64,000 nucleotides of DNA from Miscanthus floridulus (GCF_019320115.1 NC_089589.1:21114749-21178748); one strand, 5' to 3'. Shown: positions 46,487-59,232, counted from the stretch's first letter. The notes: generated by a model not told the origin, from the sequence alone. Numbers and translations are program-made.

Positions 46487-48814
46487 ACACACAAGAGATC
46501 AAGCTTTAAAATTTTCTTAGGTCTATTCTTGTTTGGAGATCCTAAGAACATCACTTTCATCTTCCCACTAGAATCCTTTCTAAGCATGTAATGAGCAATG
46601 AAGGCAAAAGGTCTAGCATGCTTGGGCAAGGGTTGTGGTGGTGGAGTTTGGCACTCATGAGCAAAGTGGCCTTCTTGTCCACACTCAAAGCATCTCTTTG
46701 GCTTTGGCTTGTTGTGTTGTTGAGCTTGAGCCTTCTTCTCTTGGTTTTCCAAGTAGCCAATACCACTTCTATCCATCTTCATGACGGTGTTCATAAGTAG
46801 CTCACTTTGAAGATGCTTGCCTCTTGCAAACTTGCTCAATCCAATCTTGAGATGCTCTTTCTCTAACTTGAGCTTCTTATTTTCTTCCTTTAGAGCATCA
46901 TTGTTTTTCTCTTCCTTGAGCTTTTTGTTCTCTTATTTGAGCTTCTCATTCTCAAGGATCAACTCTTCATCATGATCAAGAGTTTCTAGCACAATGGTGT
47001 TGTGGCTTTTGATCTCTTCAAGATCTTTCTTGAGCTTTGCATTGTCATTCTTGAGCTTGACAAACTCATCATAGTCATCGGCCTCAACCACTTGCTTGTC
47101 CTTGCTACTAGAACTTTGCTCAATGCTCTCAATAATAAAATCATCACATGATGTAGCTATATCAATCTTAACAATATTGTTAGTAGCATCATGTGGCTCA
47201 TTGGATAAGAATTCTTGAGCAATAAGAAGATTATCATGATTCTTTTAGTTTGTTGTGGCTAGTGATAAGCTCATTGTGCATCCTCTCAAGTTTATCATGT
47301 TTATCTTTAAGCTCTTTCTTAGAAGATTTGAGCTCCTTGAGTTTGGATGACATAGCATCATTTGCTTCTCTAAGCTCAACATTAGCCTTTTCTACTATAT
47401 CACATTTGGCTAAGAGAGAATCATTTTTAGCATCTAGCTTTTCATTCTTAGGTCTAGTCTTTATGATGATCTTAGTATATTGTTTTAGCAATTTAGCAAG
47501 CTCATCATAAGTAGGTGATTCATATTCATCATCACTATCACTATCATCGTCACTAGCATGTTCATCATCGCTACTATCATCATCTTTTGATACCTTGCAT
47601 TCACCCTTGGCCATAAGGCATAGGTGTGTAGAGGATGATGATGGTGGTGGCGGTGAAGATGATGAAGAATCAATAGCAATAGCGACCACCTTCTCGTTGT
47701 CACTATCATCATCGGATGATCCACTAGATGAATCAATGTCCGTGAGCCAATCACCGACGATGTATGCCTTTCCACTCTTCTTCTTGTGGAAGTCCTTCTT
47801 CTTGCCATCTCTCTTCTTGTATGGCTTGTTTTTCTTTTTCTCTTCTTCTTCTTTATTACTTGAGTCATCTTTCTTGCCCTAGTATTTGTTCTTGAACTTG
47901 TCTTTCTTGGGTTTGGTGCATTGGTGTGCTAGATGACCAAGTTCACCATAATTGAAGCAATCCATTTTGGAAATTGGCTTCCTTCTTGAGCGAGTGAAGA
48001 ACTTCTTCTTCTTGCCATCGAACTTGATGCCACTCTTGTTGAGCTTCTTTAGCATCTTGGTGGTCTTCTTCACCATGAGAGCAAGACATTCATCATCATC
48101 TTCTTCATCACTTGAGCTCTCATACTCAAGTCTTGCTTTGCCCTTCTCTTGACTAGCTTTGAATGCTAAGTCCTTCTCTTTCTTCTTGGTAGAGGATGAG
48201 CCATCTTGAGGTGTGAGGTGCATATACATCTCATGACCATTGATCTTTCCCAAGATTTGTGTCGGTGTAGAGGTGGAAAGATCACCTTGATGAAGCACAG
48301 TCACAATATGGCCATATTTGTCAATGGGGAGGACACTCAAGATTTTTCTTACAACGTCGGATGGTTGCATTTGAGTAAGTCCAAGCCCATTGACTTCTTC
48401 TACAAGAACATTCAAACATGAATACATCTCATTAGCACTTTCTTTTGGAAGCGTCTCAAAAGAGTTAAGCTTTTTAATGACAAGATGATAGCGTTCCTCA
48501 CGCTCACTCTTTGTTCCCTCATGGAGCGCACAAACGTCCGACCATAGTGCATGGGTGTCTTTGTGGTTCCTTACGCGGTTGAACACATCTTTGCAAAGAC
48601 CTCTAAATATGGTGTTTCGAGCCTTTGCATTCCATTTTTCATAGTTCACCTAATCGCCTTGTAGGTGTGCGGCATCCCGAGGTTTTGGGAAGCCTTGTGA
48701 GGCGGCTCTAAATATCCCAACATCTAGAGCTTCTAGATACGCCTCCATGCGGATTTTCCAATAAGGAAAATCATCCCCCTCAAAGATAGGAGGAGGTCTA
48801 TCCCCGTGAGACAT
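46444..48814 (-). pseudogene. Sirevirus 2 gag, degenerate
   Basis: ATG at 48814 starts MSHGDRPPPIFEGDDFPYWK, a typical Copia gag N-terminus. The capsid-like region follows (RNTIFRGLCKDVFNRV, LNSFETLPKESANEMY). A first zinc knuckle at about 47930 has lost a cysteine (CFNYGELGHLAHQC). A long Ser/Asp- and Lys/Glu-rich coiled-coil section comes next, then an intact knuckle CFECGQEGHFAHEC near 46695. Breaks are stops near 48652 (TAG), 47881 (TAG) and 46935 (TAA), plus a frameshift near 47240. The long coiled coil is characteristic of Sirevirus gag. Confidence 0.87.
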
Positions 48815-48853
48815 CTTGCTCTAAGCGGTTAAGCTTAAAAATATGAGCACAAG

Positions 48854-48865
48854 GCTCTGATACCA
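48854..48865 (-). promoter_or_regulatory. Primer binding site (initiator tRNA-Met)
   Basis: The minus strand reads TGGTATCAGAGC two bases inside the 5' LTR. This is the usual match to the 3' end of plant initiator methionine tRNA and primes minus-strand DNA synthesis. Confidence 0.95.
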
Positions 48866-48867
48866 AT

Positions 48868-50416
48868 TGAAAGGATCAAGATGCCCAAGAGGGGGGGTGA
48901 ATTGGGCTAATTCTAAATTTCTTTGCAATAATCAAATCCAACGGTTAGCCCAATTAACCCCTTGTGCCTAGAAAAGTGTTTCTATTGATCTAATGCACAA
49001 AAGACTTGCAACCTAAGTTCCACTCCTACTCTAGCATGGCAATTCTATGAATGTAAGGACAAGTATTGAATTGCTCAAAGTAAATGCTTAAAGTAAATAG
49101 AGAAGGAGGAACGCGGCGATGTTTTGCCGAGGTATCGGATAGTCGCCACTCCCCACTAGTCCTCGTTGGAGCACCCGCGCAAGGGTGTAGCTCCCCCTTG
49201 ATCCGCGTAAGGATCAAGTGCTCTCTACGGCTTGATTCTTGGACACTCCATCGCGGTGAATCACCCACAACCGCTCACAACTTGAGTTGGGTCATCCACA
49301 AGCTCCGCCGGATAATCACCAAACTCCCAATCACCACCAAGCCATCTAGGTGATGGCGATCACCAAGAGTAACAAGCACGAACACTCACTTGACCATGAC
49401 AAGCCTAATGAGAAGGGTGGATGCACACTTTGCTACTCTTGCTTTCACTAATGAGGTCTCACTCTTGGATTAGCAAATCACAAACACCTCACTAGGACCT
49501 TGCTCTTCTTGGCACTCACAAACGTGTTTCTCAGCTGTTGGAATGAGCAAAAGTACCCCCTCACACGAAGGGAGCAAGTATTTATAACATGGGCTGAAAA
49601 ACAAACCGTTATGTGCCTCTGCGGGGTGACCAGACGCTCCGGTCAGTTCTCCCCGAAATCTAGTTTTTAAGTATTGACCGGACGCTGGCCAGCGTCCGGT
49701 CATCACTGACCGGACATGGCCGGTCACAATTTACCCTCACTAGAACCTTACTGTTGTCGACCGGACACTGGACCCCCAGAGTCCGGTCAGTACTGACCGG
49801 ACGCGTCCGGTTGCACATTTTCTCCTCTGGAACCTTACTGGAGTCGACCGGACATTGGACCTTCAGCGTCCGGTCACTCACTCTCAGCGTCCGGTCATGC
49901 CAGACGCAATCTCCTTGGTCCAATGAATTGACCGGACCCAGAGCCAGCATTCGGTCAAACCGAAGCCAGCGTCCGGTCAGTATCTGACCCTCCATTCACT
50001 TCCAACTCTTGATCATATGTGAATGAAGTTTGCTCCATTGGATCTAAGGGCTATTTTGGAGCTACCTAGAGCTAGACTTAGCAAGTGTGCACCACACCTA
50101 ACTCACTAGACTCACCTAGGTCAAGCTACCCGTCCATACCCCCCTTAATAGTACGGCCAAAGGAAAAACAAAGTCCTAAACTACTCTAAGTGTCTCTCCA
50201 ACTCCAATTGACACTTAGAACTAGTCATCCTTAACCTTGTCGTCCATCCCTTGAAAACCGAAATGATTTCCATCGTAGGGGCATGAACACCATGATTGCC
50301 CAATCGATCTCCATTACCATTACCTAACTTAATTGCCTCTGCAAAACACACGTTAGTCATAGTAATCACGTATTGTCATTAATCACGAAACCCAACTAGG
50401 GGCCTAGATGCTTTCA
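48868..50416 (-). repeat. 5' LTR of Sirevirus 2 (1,549 bp)
   Basis: Right-hand LTR, the promoter-bearing copy for the minus-strand transcript. It is collinear with 37364-38931. The palindromic GACCGGACGC section is at about 49626-49985 and is better preserved than in the other LTR. A TATAAATA box lies on the minus strand near 49580. Confidence 0.95.
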
Positions 50417-50421
50417 AGGGG

Positions 50422-52452
50422 AAAGACCCTCCCCCCACTGTGGACGACGCCAAGGAGAAGGACAATGGCTTTCTAATGCCAGACGGCTACCTTATGATCT
50501 TTAGAGGATCAGCGGCCTACGACTCCAAACGCCGCTAGAAGGTCGCGCGCCGTGAAGTCTACACGGCCCAACCGGCCACTCCTCCCTTCCTCCGATGGTC
50601 GGAGTCCGCCATAACCTTCGATCGGGCCGACCATCCGGATACCGTCCCGTACCCAGGAAGATATCCGCTTGTGGTTGACCCAATCATCGGCCCAAAGAGA
50701 CTCACCAAAGTATTAATGGACGGAGGCAGCGACCTCAAAATCATGTACGCAAATACACTCGATGAGATGGGCATCGACCGGACGTGCCTCCGCCCAACCC
50801 GAGCGCCTTTCCATGGCATCATGCCCAGGAAGTAGGCCTTGCAACTCGGGCAGATTGATCTGCCCGTTACCTTTGCGGATCAGTTCAATTACAGGACTGA
50901 GACCCTCACCTTCGAGGTGGTTAGGTTCCCCGAAACCTTCCATGCCATTCTAGGACGTCCATGCTACGCGAAGTTCATGGCCATTCCCAACTATACATAC
51001 CTCAAGCTGAAGATGCCGGGCCCCCATGGGGTCATCACCATCGGCACCTCCTTCCAGTGGGCCTACGAGTGCGACGTTGAGTGTTGTGGCCACGCCACAG
51101 CGATCGTCGCCTCCGGAGAGCTTGCCGCCCTCAAGGAGGAGGTCGCCGAAGAAGTGCCGGACATGAAGAAATTGACCGAGTCGTTCGAATTGATAGAGGG
51201 CTTCAAGGAGGTCCTCATGGATCCCAGCCGCTCTGAGGGTAAAACGGTACGCATTGGTACCACACTTTCCTCTTAATAGGAAAGCGCGCTCATCGACTTT
51301 CTCCACGACAACAAAGACATCTTTGCATGGAAACCCTCGGATATGCCATGCATTCCAAGGGAGGTCATCGAGCATACCCTGAAGATCAATCTAGGCTCCA
51401 AGCCAGTGAAGCAATGCCTATGTCGCTTTGACGAGGAGAAGCGTAGGGTCATCGGTGAAGAGATAGCAAAACTATCGGCTACCGGATTCATCAAGGAAGT
51501 ATACCACCCAGAGTGGTTAGGCAATCCCATTCTTGTACGAAAGAAGAGTGGGAAATGGAGGATGTGTGTAGACTATATGGGTCTCAACAAGGCATGCCCA
51601 AAGGATCTGTTTCCTTTACCATGCATAGACCAAATAGTCGACTCTACCTCGGGGTGCGAAACCCTCTGTTTCCTTGATGCGTACTCCGGCTACCATCAAA
51701 TCATGATGAAAGAGTCCGACCAGCTCACGATGTCTTTCATCACCCCCTTCGGATCATTCTGCTACGTTTCAATGCCATTCGGACTAAAGAATGCTGGGGC
51801 TACATACCAGCGCTGTATGCTCAGATGCTTCGGGAACCTCATCGGGCGGACCATTCAGCCCTACGTTGATGACGTCGTAGTTAAGTCCAAACGGGCTGAC
51901 CACCTCATTGATGATCTTGAGCAAACCTTTGCAAAACTCCGGGCGAATGGCATCAAACTCAATCCTGAGAAGTGTGTTTTCGGGGTCCCGAGGGGCATGC
52001 TGCTCGGCTTCATTGTCTCCGAGCGTGGCATCGAAGCCAACCCGAAGAAGATTTCGGCCATCACAAGGATGGGCCTGATTCAGAATATAAAGGGGGTTCA
52101 GGGAATCATAGGGTGCCTCGCCACCGTCAATCGATTCATCTCGCGCCTCGGCGAACAAGGTCTCCCCCTTTATTGACTCTTGAAGAAAGCCAACCGCTTC
52201 GAGTGGAAGTCCGAGGCCCAGGAGGCACTTGACATGGTCAAGCTACTTCTGACGAGGCCCCCGATCCTAGTCCCTCCAAGCGACGGAGAATCCCTCCTGC
52301 TATACATAGCGGACACCACGCAAGTGGTCAGCATCGCCCTAGTAGTAGAGTGGGAGGAAGAGGGGCACGCCCTCAAGGTGCAGCGCCCCGTGTACTTCAT
52401 CAGCGAGGTACTATCTGACTCCAAGACCCACTACTCCCAAATCCAGAAGCTC
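50422..52452 (+). pseudogene. Gypsy protease and reverse transcriptase, degenerate
   Basis: It continues the gag at 37363. The protease has VLMDGGSDLKIMYANTLDEM near 50712 (DGGS active site). RT runs from about 51343 with NPILVRKKSGKWRMCVDYMG, FPLPCIDQIVDSTSG, LDAYSGYHQIMM, MPFGLKNAGATYQR and a YVDD box (PYVDDVVVKS) near 51865. The first RNase H follows (PVYFISEVLSDSKTHYSQIQ). In-frame stops are at 50537 (TAG), 50836 (TAG), a double stop near 51275, and 52174 (TGA). The frame is cut by the CACTA element at 52453. Confidence 0.9.
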
Positions 52453-52479
52453 CACTACAAGAAATCCTTCTTTCTATGA

Positions 52480-52740
52480 CAAAAATCCACATGACGGGGC
52501 AAATTTTGGTCATATAATATATCATAATATGACGCAAAAGTCTATAGCGTCATAAAATCAGAACAGCCATAACTATTTATGACGACACTATTTTTTTTTG
52601 TCACATAAAGGTACCAAGTATCGTCACAAAATGTAAGTCTCCAGGAGCTGGTTGACAATGGTGTTTTATGACGATATGTGTTGTTTTTATGTGACGGCTT
52701 TGGAGCATCACTGTTTGTTATTTCAAACATGATGGACCCA
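52480..52740. repeat. Left subterminal repeats of the 10.7-kb CACTA
   Basis: Words such as CACATGACGGGGC, TATGACGACACTA, TCGTCACAAAATG, TTTATGACGATATGTG and TATGTGACGGCTTT occur in both orientations, as expected for transposase-binding sites. Confidence 0.8.
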
Positions 52741-53196
52741 ACGTCAATATACCCCCAATTGGAGGTGGACCCTTGACCCCTCTCCGTTGACTAGTTTCAT
52801 TCCCCATTTCCCCAACTGAAGACGACAGCGGGCGGCCTCTGGGCGGACCAGCTACCCATCTCCCTAACTGATGGTGCGGCCGCCTCTAGGCAGAGTGCTG
52901 CTGGTGGCCGGTCTCTGGGCGGAGCCAACTCCCCAACTAATGACGTGGTGGCCTCTGGGCAGAGCCAGCGCGCAGATCCATTGCAAGCCCGCTCGGTGGA
53001 GCGCGGATCTCCGGTGATTGGCGGTGACTCCATCTCGTTGGTCGGCGACGTGCTCCTAGTCCCCAGGTGCGCCATTGTGGTAGTGCCACCCTCATCCACC
53101 TCCCCATTCCCCCTCCGTTGCCTTTCCCCGTTGCTCACCTCCCCCCTTTCCAGTTGATGTGTGAGGCCTAATCAATCCCTGCTCCCTCAAGTTCTC
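52741..53196. other. GC-rich 5' flank of the GRF gene
   Basis: GC-rich with repeated GGCGGCCTCTGGGCGGA words (52830, 52878, 52912, 52950). Open frames here have no domain. It could act as leader or promoter of the GRF-finger gene. Confidence 0.4.
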
Positions 53197-53883
53197 ATGT
53201 CACAGGTGTCGTCATCTACCGCTCGTACTCGGCGGTCAAGCGTAGCTAGGGTTTCCCAGCAACCTACACCCCTTGCTATTGTTGTTGTAGTGCCTCCACC
53301 CGCTGCTGTCGAGCTGCAGGTGCTGATTGATGTTGTGACCGGGTTGCTATTGATAATGTGCCCTAATTGCAAGGACGTGAGGGTGTTTGCTGCCACTACC
53401 ACGCAGTATGAGTATAACATTGGAAGGAGATTTTTCAAGTGCCCTAGGAAGAACTATTGAAATGTCAATGTTATAATCATTTTGCATTGCCCAAATTTCA
53501 TTCTTGTTTGAATGGGCATGCCTGAGAATGGTAGTGTTTTTAGCATTTAGTGGCTGCACTATTGATGTTAATTTGCCTGTTGTTTTAATTTGGATGCAGG
53601 GGACATGTACTAGGTATTGGTTCGAGGAAGAATATGTGGTGTTCCTTCATGATATTGGTTATCTACTGTCAGCTTCCTCGACCATTGCAGTAGCTTCGAC
53701 AACAGAAGTTCCTGAGCTGGTGGAAAAATTGATAGCTTAGAGCAGAATCTGAACTAGTTGAAGGAAATGGTTGGCAAGAACAGGGAAGGCATGGGAAGCT
53801 GTATTTGTCTTGTGTGTGGCTGTCTGAATGTAACATTCTTGGTGTTGGCCATCCTTTTGGTTGTAACTGTAGCGTTGAAGTAG
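53197..53883 (+). pseudogene. GRF-type zinc-finger, coiled-coil, membrane protein carried by the CACTA
   Basis: Exon 1 from ATG 53197 (MSQVSSSTARTRRSS) leads to a GRF finger start: CPNCKDVRVFAATTTQYEYN then GRRFFKCP near 53360-53450. It ends KNY-TGA just before a GT. A second exon after ATGCAG at 53600 gives GTCTRYWFEEEYVVFLHDIG, completing the finger. After a one-base frameshift near 53730 the frame reads a short helix and a hydrophobic C-terminal segment (LNVTFLVLAILLVVTVALK), ending TAG 53881-53883. This finger-coil-membrane layout is common in grass genomes, with unknown function. Whether it serves the transposon or is a passenger is open. Confidence 0.72.
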
Positions 53884-54526
53884 GCAATGATGATGAAGTA
53901 GGACATGTTGTGAAGTAGGTTGGATATGTTGGTCACACTTGATATGCTTTTGGCTATGATGATGAAGTAGGCTAGGACATGTTGTATTGAACCTGTTATC
54001 CAGGATGTATTTGCAGTTGGTATGAAATATGTGCCTTTGTGATGCTGTACATCTCTTGTGTGCATGGATATGTAACCTGTCTGTGTGATGAAATATGCAC
54101 CTTTGTGATGTATGTTGGAATTAAACATCCCTTTTTGCTTTGATGTGTAACCTATGTGTGATGAATTTTTGGCAGCATGTATGTAACTTCTAGCATATAT
54201 ATCATGATAGATCCTGTAATTTCCATGACACTATCAGGTTGTCATAAAAACCCAAAATGTTTGTAGTATATATCATCTCAATGAATTCTGGGCACCATAT
54301 AACATATCCATGATATTTTGGCAGCATATAGCCTGTATGTAACTTCCAATAGGTTACATGTGCATAGAATAGAATTCATAAATCAAGTTTAACATTGAAA
54401 CAAAATCATTGCATACAAGGTCTTACAATTTCATAATTTAGATACAAATTTCAATGGCATAATTCAGATACAACAGAATCACTAACAGAAGTTCATGGTT
54501 CACAAATAGCTCTAGAAATGCAAAGG
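53884..54526. other. Non-coding spacer within the CACTA
   Basis: AT-rich sequence with repeated GATGATGAAGTAGG (53887, 53958) and GTGATGAAATATGCACC-like words. It separates the convergent GRF and TnpD regions and probably holds both 3' ends. Confidence 0.5.
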
Positions 54527-57500
54527 CTAGTCATCATCATTGTCTTCTTTTGATATGTTGTCTTCATCTGGACTATGGTACTCAAGAAAGGTTTCATCTT
54601 CATCTTCATCTTCGCCGTCTGTTTCATTACCTTGAGCTGTATGTTGATGTCCACAGATGCTCTCGACAAGGTCTCTACTAATAGGGCTGCTTGGTTGATT
54701 GTCCATGTGCAACAAATCCATATTAGGATAAATGTCTCCCACTGTACCATCTCTGGACGAAGTATTCTCCTCTTGGTATGCCTCCTGACATCTCATCTGT
54801 ACTTGTTCATGGATTGGTTGCTTTCCGTCGGACTCTTCAACATCAAATATATGTCAGTGGCCAAATTCTTGTACCACTCGCCAAGATGAGCCGAACTTTG
54901 TATCTTCCAAGAAAAATACTTGTGAAGCTTCTATGGCTAGAATGAAAGGATCATTCTTATACCATCGGCCTTCGATGTTAATGCTCTTGAAGTAACCATC
55001 ATCTTTCATTTGGTATGTCCTTCCCACAAGATTGTACCATTCACACCGTAATAAGATAACAGATCTATCTCCTTTACTGTTCTTAGTGTAACTCAACTCA
55101 ATAATGTCTCTGATTGTCCCATAGTAGTCAATAGTGACATCATTGTGATCCCCTGCAGTCTTGATGGTGGAGTTTTGTGTTTTCCTATGTGCCTCACGAA
55201 CCATAGTGTGGTACCGTACCCCATTGATTATACAAGCTATGTATGATCGCACACGCCTATCCGGTCGACATGCGAGTGAGTACAAGTCTTCATCAACATT
55301 TGTTGTGCCTTCGTAATTCAATCTGGTAATCTACAGGAAAACACAGAGAATTGGTGATTTTTGAAAATTTATTGTACCATAAATGATTCACTCAGGTTGT
55401 AAAAGTTGCACGCACATGTTTCTCAAACCATGCAGCAAAGTGTGTTGATATCATTTTTTCAATATTATTGACCTGTTGTTGTTCCAATTGGGCTCTATAC
55501 ATTCTGTAAAGGAAGTAGTTAATTAGTTTATTGTGAGACTAATATTGACTAAAATTGGCATAAATAAAATGACAACAATTACTCACTCTTTGTATTCATC
55601 AACCTCTTCGCAGTTATTTAGAACAAACCAAACCATGGAGTCATAGTCTTTATCTTCGTAATGAAGTGTTGAAGCACCCAACAGGTTAATACCATGACAA
55701 AAAATAGAGTAACCATTGGGTGACATGTTATGTTCTGCATCTAAGTTTCTTTCAGGCCTAGTGAACCTAGTAAAAATGTCACTGAAATATGTTGAGCACT
55801 GGGTCATACACTCATATGCGGTGTATGCCTCTGCAACAGATCCTTCAGGTCTTGCTTTATTGCGGATGAAACGCTTAAAGGTGCCCAATCTTCTCTCAAC
55901 GGGATACATCCATCCATACTAAACTGGTCCCCTAAGGAGTGCCTCATCTGGTAAGTGTACTGCTAGGTGAACCATAACATCGAAGAATGCAGGAGGATAA
56001 ATTTTCTCTAGCTTGCAAAGGATAATTACAATATCGTCCTTCATCTGGTGTAGTGCATCAACCTTTAGAGTTTTTTAGCAAAGTTGTCTAAAAAACCTAC
56101 CCAATTCAGCAATTACTTCATATACGTCTTTCCGCACCAAACCATGAAGGCCAGCTGGTAAAATACACTACAACAGTATATGACAGTCATGTGTTTTCAG
56201 CCCATGCATTGTTCCTCCCTCCATATTGACACATCTTGATATATTAGAAGCATAGCCATCTGGAAATTTAACATTGCTCACAAACTGCAAGAACTTCTTC
56301 TTTGCTTCTAGTGTTAGAACGTAACAAGCTTTGGGCTTTGAGGACGAATTACCAGTGTCTTCCTACAAATGAAGCTCTTTTCTTATACCTCTGTCTTCCA
56401 AATCTAGTCTAGCAACGATTGTGTCCTTTGTCTTGTTCGGAATATTAAGTAGAGTTGACAAAATGTTTTTCTCTATGTGCATAACATCAAGGTTGTACTA
56501 CAACTTCAATTTTGACCAGTATGGCAAATCATACAATCTAACCTTCAGATGCCATACTGGTTCTCCATTATGACGTCGTTTTCTTGATTTTGGCTTATCT
56601 GGATTTTTGCCTGGAACATAGCAAACTTCATCCAACCTTGCCATAACCTCATATGCACTAAATTTCCTTGGCTGCTCTCTAGTTTCATGGTGGCCATCGA
56701 AAGATCTGTTTTTTCAGGGATGGTCGTTTGGGAGGAAACGTCTATGGCCTATGAAACCAATTTTGTTTCTCAGGCATTCGGAGCATGGATTCTCATCATA
56801 GTGCACACATGTGAAGTAACCCCTAGTAGTTATGCCTGGCATGGTGCCTAATGCAGGGTAGTCATTGATTCCCCATAGAATCGCTGCACGCAGACTGAAT
56901 TCTTTGCCTTCATATGCATCATAAGTAGGGACACCTTCCCAAAGAGTTAGCATGTCTGCTATCAAAGGCTGCATGAACACATGGAAATCTTTACCCAGTG
57001 ATTTTTTGCCTAGAATTATTAAAGCAAGCATATAATTGGATTGGTCCATACACATCCATGGTGGAAAATTGTATGGAACCATTATCACTGGCCAGATGCT
57101 GTATGAATTGGTCATCTGACCAAATGGGTTGAATCCATTAGTAGCAATGGCTAACCTCAAACTACGGGGATCATCTGCAAAAGACTTGAAAGTATTATCA
57201 AATTCTTTCCAAGCTTCTCCATCAGCAGGATGTCTCATTTCATTCTCAACTGGTGCCCTCTTTTCCTTGTGCCATCTTGCATACTATGCCTGCTGCTTTG
57301 AGATAAAAAGCCTTCGAAGGCGTGGAATTATTGGAAAGTAACAGAGGACCTTGTGAGGAACTTTCTTTTTGCCCTCCTTGTTCACTTTCCATCTTGTGAA
57401 GCCACAAATTGGGCAATGATCATCGTCTTCATGGTCCTTCCAAAATAAGGCACAATCATACTTGCACACATCAATACAAACATAACCAAAACCAAGCTTC

Positions 57501-58137
57501 CGAAGTAGAGCTTTCATTTCGTTATAGGACTTAGGGAGGCCTGTCACATTCGTCAAATATGTCAAAAGCAACTCAAGGAAAGCATCGAACCCAGAATTTG
57601 TTATTCGATTGTACACTTTTATATGCAGCAGTTTAATAATGAAAGTAAGCCTAGATTCCTCGGTGCAACCTGGATAAAGCTCACGCTTTGCCTCTTCCAT
57701 GATTTCTTTATATAAGTTACCACCAAAGCCATGACTTGCTGTAGTGTGCAAATCTTGAATCAACCCCCGAACTCCCCGTGCACTATCTTCTATGACATCT
57801 TTAGCTTGTCCTTCCTCATCAAGTGTTGCCTTGTCATTTCCCTCCCATGACATATCTTCAGGTACAACAGTGAGTTCTCCATCATCATCTTGTTCAACCT
57901 CATTATCTCCCTCTCCATGGTCAATCCACCTTGTATAGGACCTAGACATACCATTGATTTCGATATCCTCCTGTACCTCATCTTGGCTTTTTCTATTTGG
58001 TTCAGGCATTTTCGGCATGGGCACTTGATTTTCTCATCTGCACTATATCTACTTTTGACAAGTTCCATGAATTGTGCAACATCAGACAAATAGGGCACAA
58101 TAAATGGGGCACTGTTATAAATCCAGCTTCTATCCAT
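54527..58137 (-). pseudogene. TnpD-like CACTA transposase, degenerate
   Basis: Starts MDRSWIYNSAPFIVPYLSDV at 58137 with the transposase-associated domain and its CPCRKC motif. A frameshift near 57975 leads into YTRWIDHGE. The Tnp2 (Transposase_21) core follows: YDCALFWKDHEDDDHCPICG, RLRRLF, then NTFKSFADDPRSLRLAIATN, GFNPFG, and PALGTMPGITTRGYFTCVHY (57440-56714). A DUF4218-like region (about 56270-55583; ECMTQCSTYFSDIFTRF), a short intron, a DUF4216-like domain (55321-54854; CRPDRRVRSYIACIINGVRY) and an acidic tail to 54527 complete it. Stops near 57255 (TAG), 56718 (TGA), 56500, 56366 and 56168 (TAG), 56076 (TAA), 55920 (TAG) and 54852 (TGA) break it. The protein normally cuts the CACTA ends. 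Confidence 0.88.
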
Positions 58138-58186
58138 CTCAACCTAGGCGGTGTTGTTGCTGGTCAAGGGGAGGGGGCCGAGGCAG

Positions 58187-58700
58187 CAGATGCGGGAGCA
58201 GGTGGCTTGGCTGGCCAGGCTCCAGCTAGGGTGGACGGCCAGGCTCCACCATGGGTGGCCGGCGCGGCACTAGCAAGTGTGGCCGATGTAGGCTCCATTC
58301 TCCAGCAGGGGTCGCCGATGCAGGCTCCATTCTCTAGCATGGGTGGCCGGCGTGGCATGAGCGAGGGAGCATCTGTGGTCGCCGGCCAGGCTGCCTCTGG
58401 GGGGCACCGAGGCTACTGATGGGTGGGAGGGGGCTGGCGCTGCAGCTTGTGGGGGGGAGGGGGCGGCGCGCCTGCTTGTGAGGGTGGGCAGCGCTGCTGC
58501 TGGTGGGAGGGAGGGGCCGATGGGAGCAGGTGGCGTGGCCAGCCAGGCTCCAGCTAGGGTGGACGACCAGGCTCCACCACGGGTGGCCGGTGCGGCACTA
58601 GCAAGGGTGGCCGGCGCGTCTCCACTCTCCAGCAGGGGTCGTTGATGCAGGCTCCATTCTCCAGCACGGGTCTCCAGCAGGGGTCGCCGATGCATGTGGT
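58187..58700. repeat. GC-rich direct repeat between the divergent transposase genes
   Basis: A block of about 150 bp (58187-58345, with GGCCAGGCTCCAGCTAGGGT and GGCCGGCGCGGCACTAGCAA) recurs at 58529-58695, offset by about 340 bp. Smaller GGCTCCATTCTCCAGCA units repeat within. It lies in the presumed shared promoter region. Frames across it are low-complexity. Confidence 0.8.
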
Positions 58701-59232
58701 GAATTATTTGCTTCCTAGAGGTTTCTTTGTTAGTTAGACCCTTTCTTGCACTAGTACTTCTGTGGGGAAGCACAAAAGACCATGAATGGCCTTTTGGCCT
58801 TGCTGTGTTATAGATGATAAAATGTAAACAATCATTTAAATTGTACATGTATGACAACACCAGTTGTTAAGCGTTAGTGCAGGACTGCTGGTTAGTGCAC
58901 TGCCGTTTCATACTTGTTTTATTCACCCGACATGCTAAAGAAAAGAATTGTGAATTTGTGTCATGTTTATTGAAATATGATATTAGCTGCATCTACAGCC
59001 CATAGAAAAAGGCACCCCGACATGCTCTTTGTATCAAGATACACCAAGCAGTAGGATATTAGCTCCATTTTGTTTCATTTACAATTTCAATGGTTTGACT
59101 AACTATTAGACTGCTCCTTTTGGTTCGTTTATAATTTCTCTACTGATCTGTTAGTTTTTTTTCAACTCTTTTACAAAAACTAAATCCAGTTTCTACTCTT
59201 TCTACGTTTGGTCATAATAAGTAATACAAGAA

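Larger units (their letters stand above)
37364..50416 (-). mobile_element. Sirevirus-type Copia retrotransposon 2, complete, nested in Gypsy
   Basis: The element spans 13,053 bp with TG...CA LTRs at both ends and AGGGG repeated at 37359-37363 and 50417-50421. Read on the minus strand it has 5' LTR, PBS, gag, pol, an extra downstream ORF region of about 2.4 kb, multiplied polypurine tracts and 3' LTR. The two LTRs differ by scattered substitutions and about 19 bp of net length, so the insertion is not brand new. Coding regions carry a modest number of lesions. The extra downstream ORF places it with Sireviruses that carry an env-like region. Confidence 0.95.

Noticed and set aside
47234..47868. 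Separate acidic coiled-coil gene
   Set aside because: It is the middle of Sirevirus 2 gag, separated only by a TAG and a small frameshift from the flanking gag parts.
58270..58860. 196-codon minus-strand alanine/proline-rich protein between the transposase genes
   Set aside because: It lies across a GC-rich direct repeat in the presumed promoter region and has no recognisable domain.
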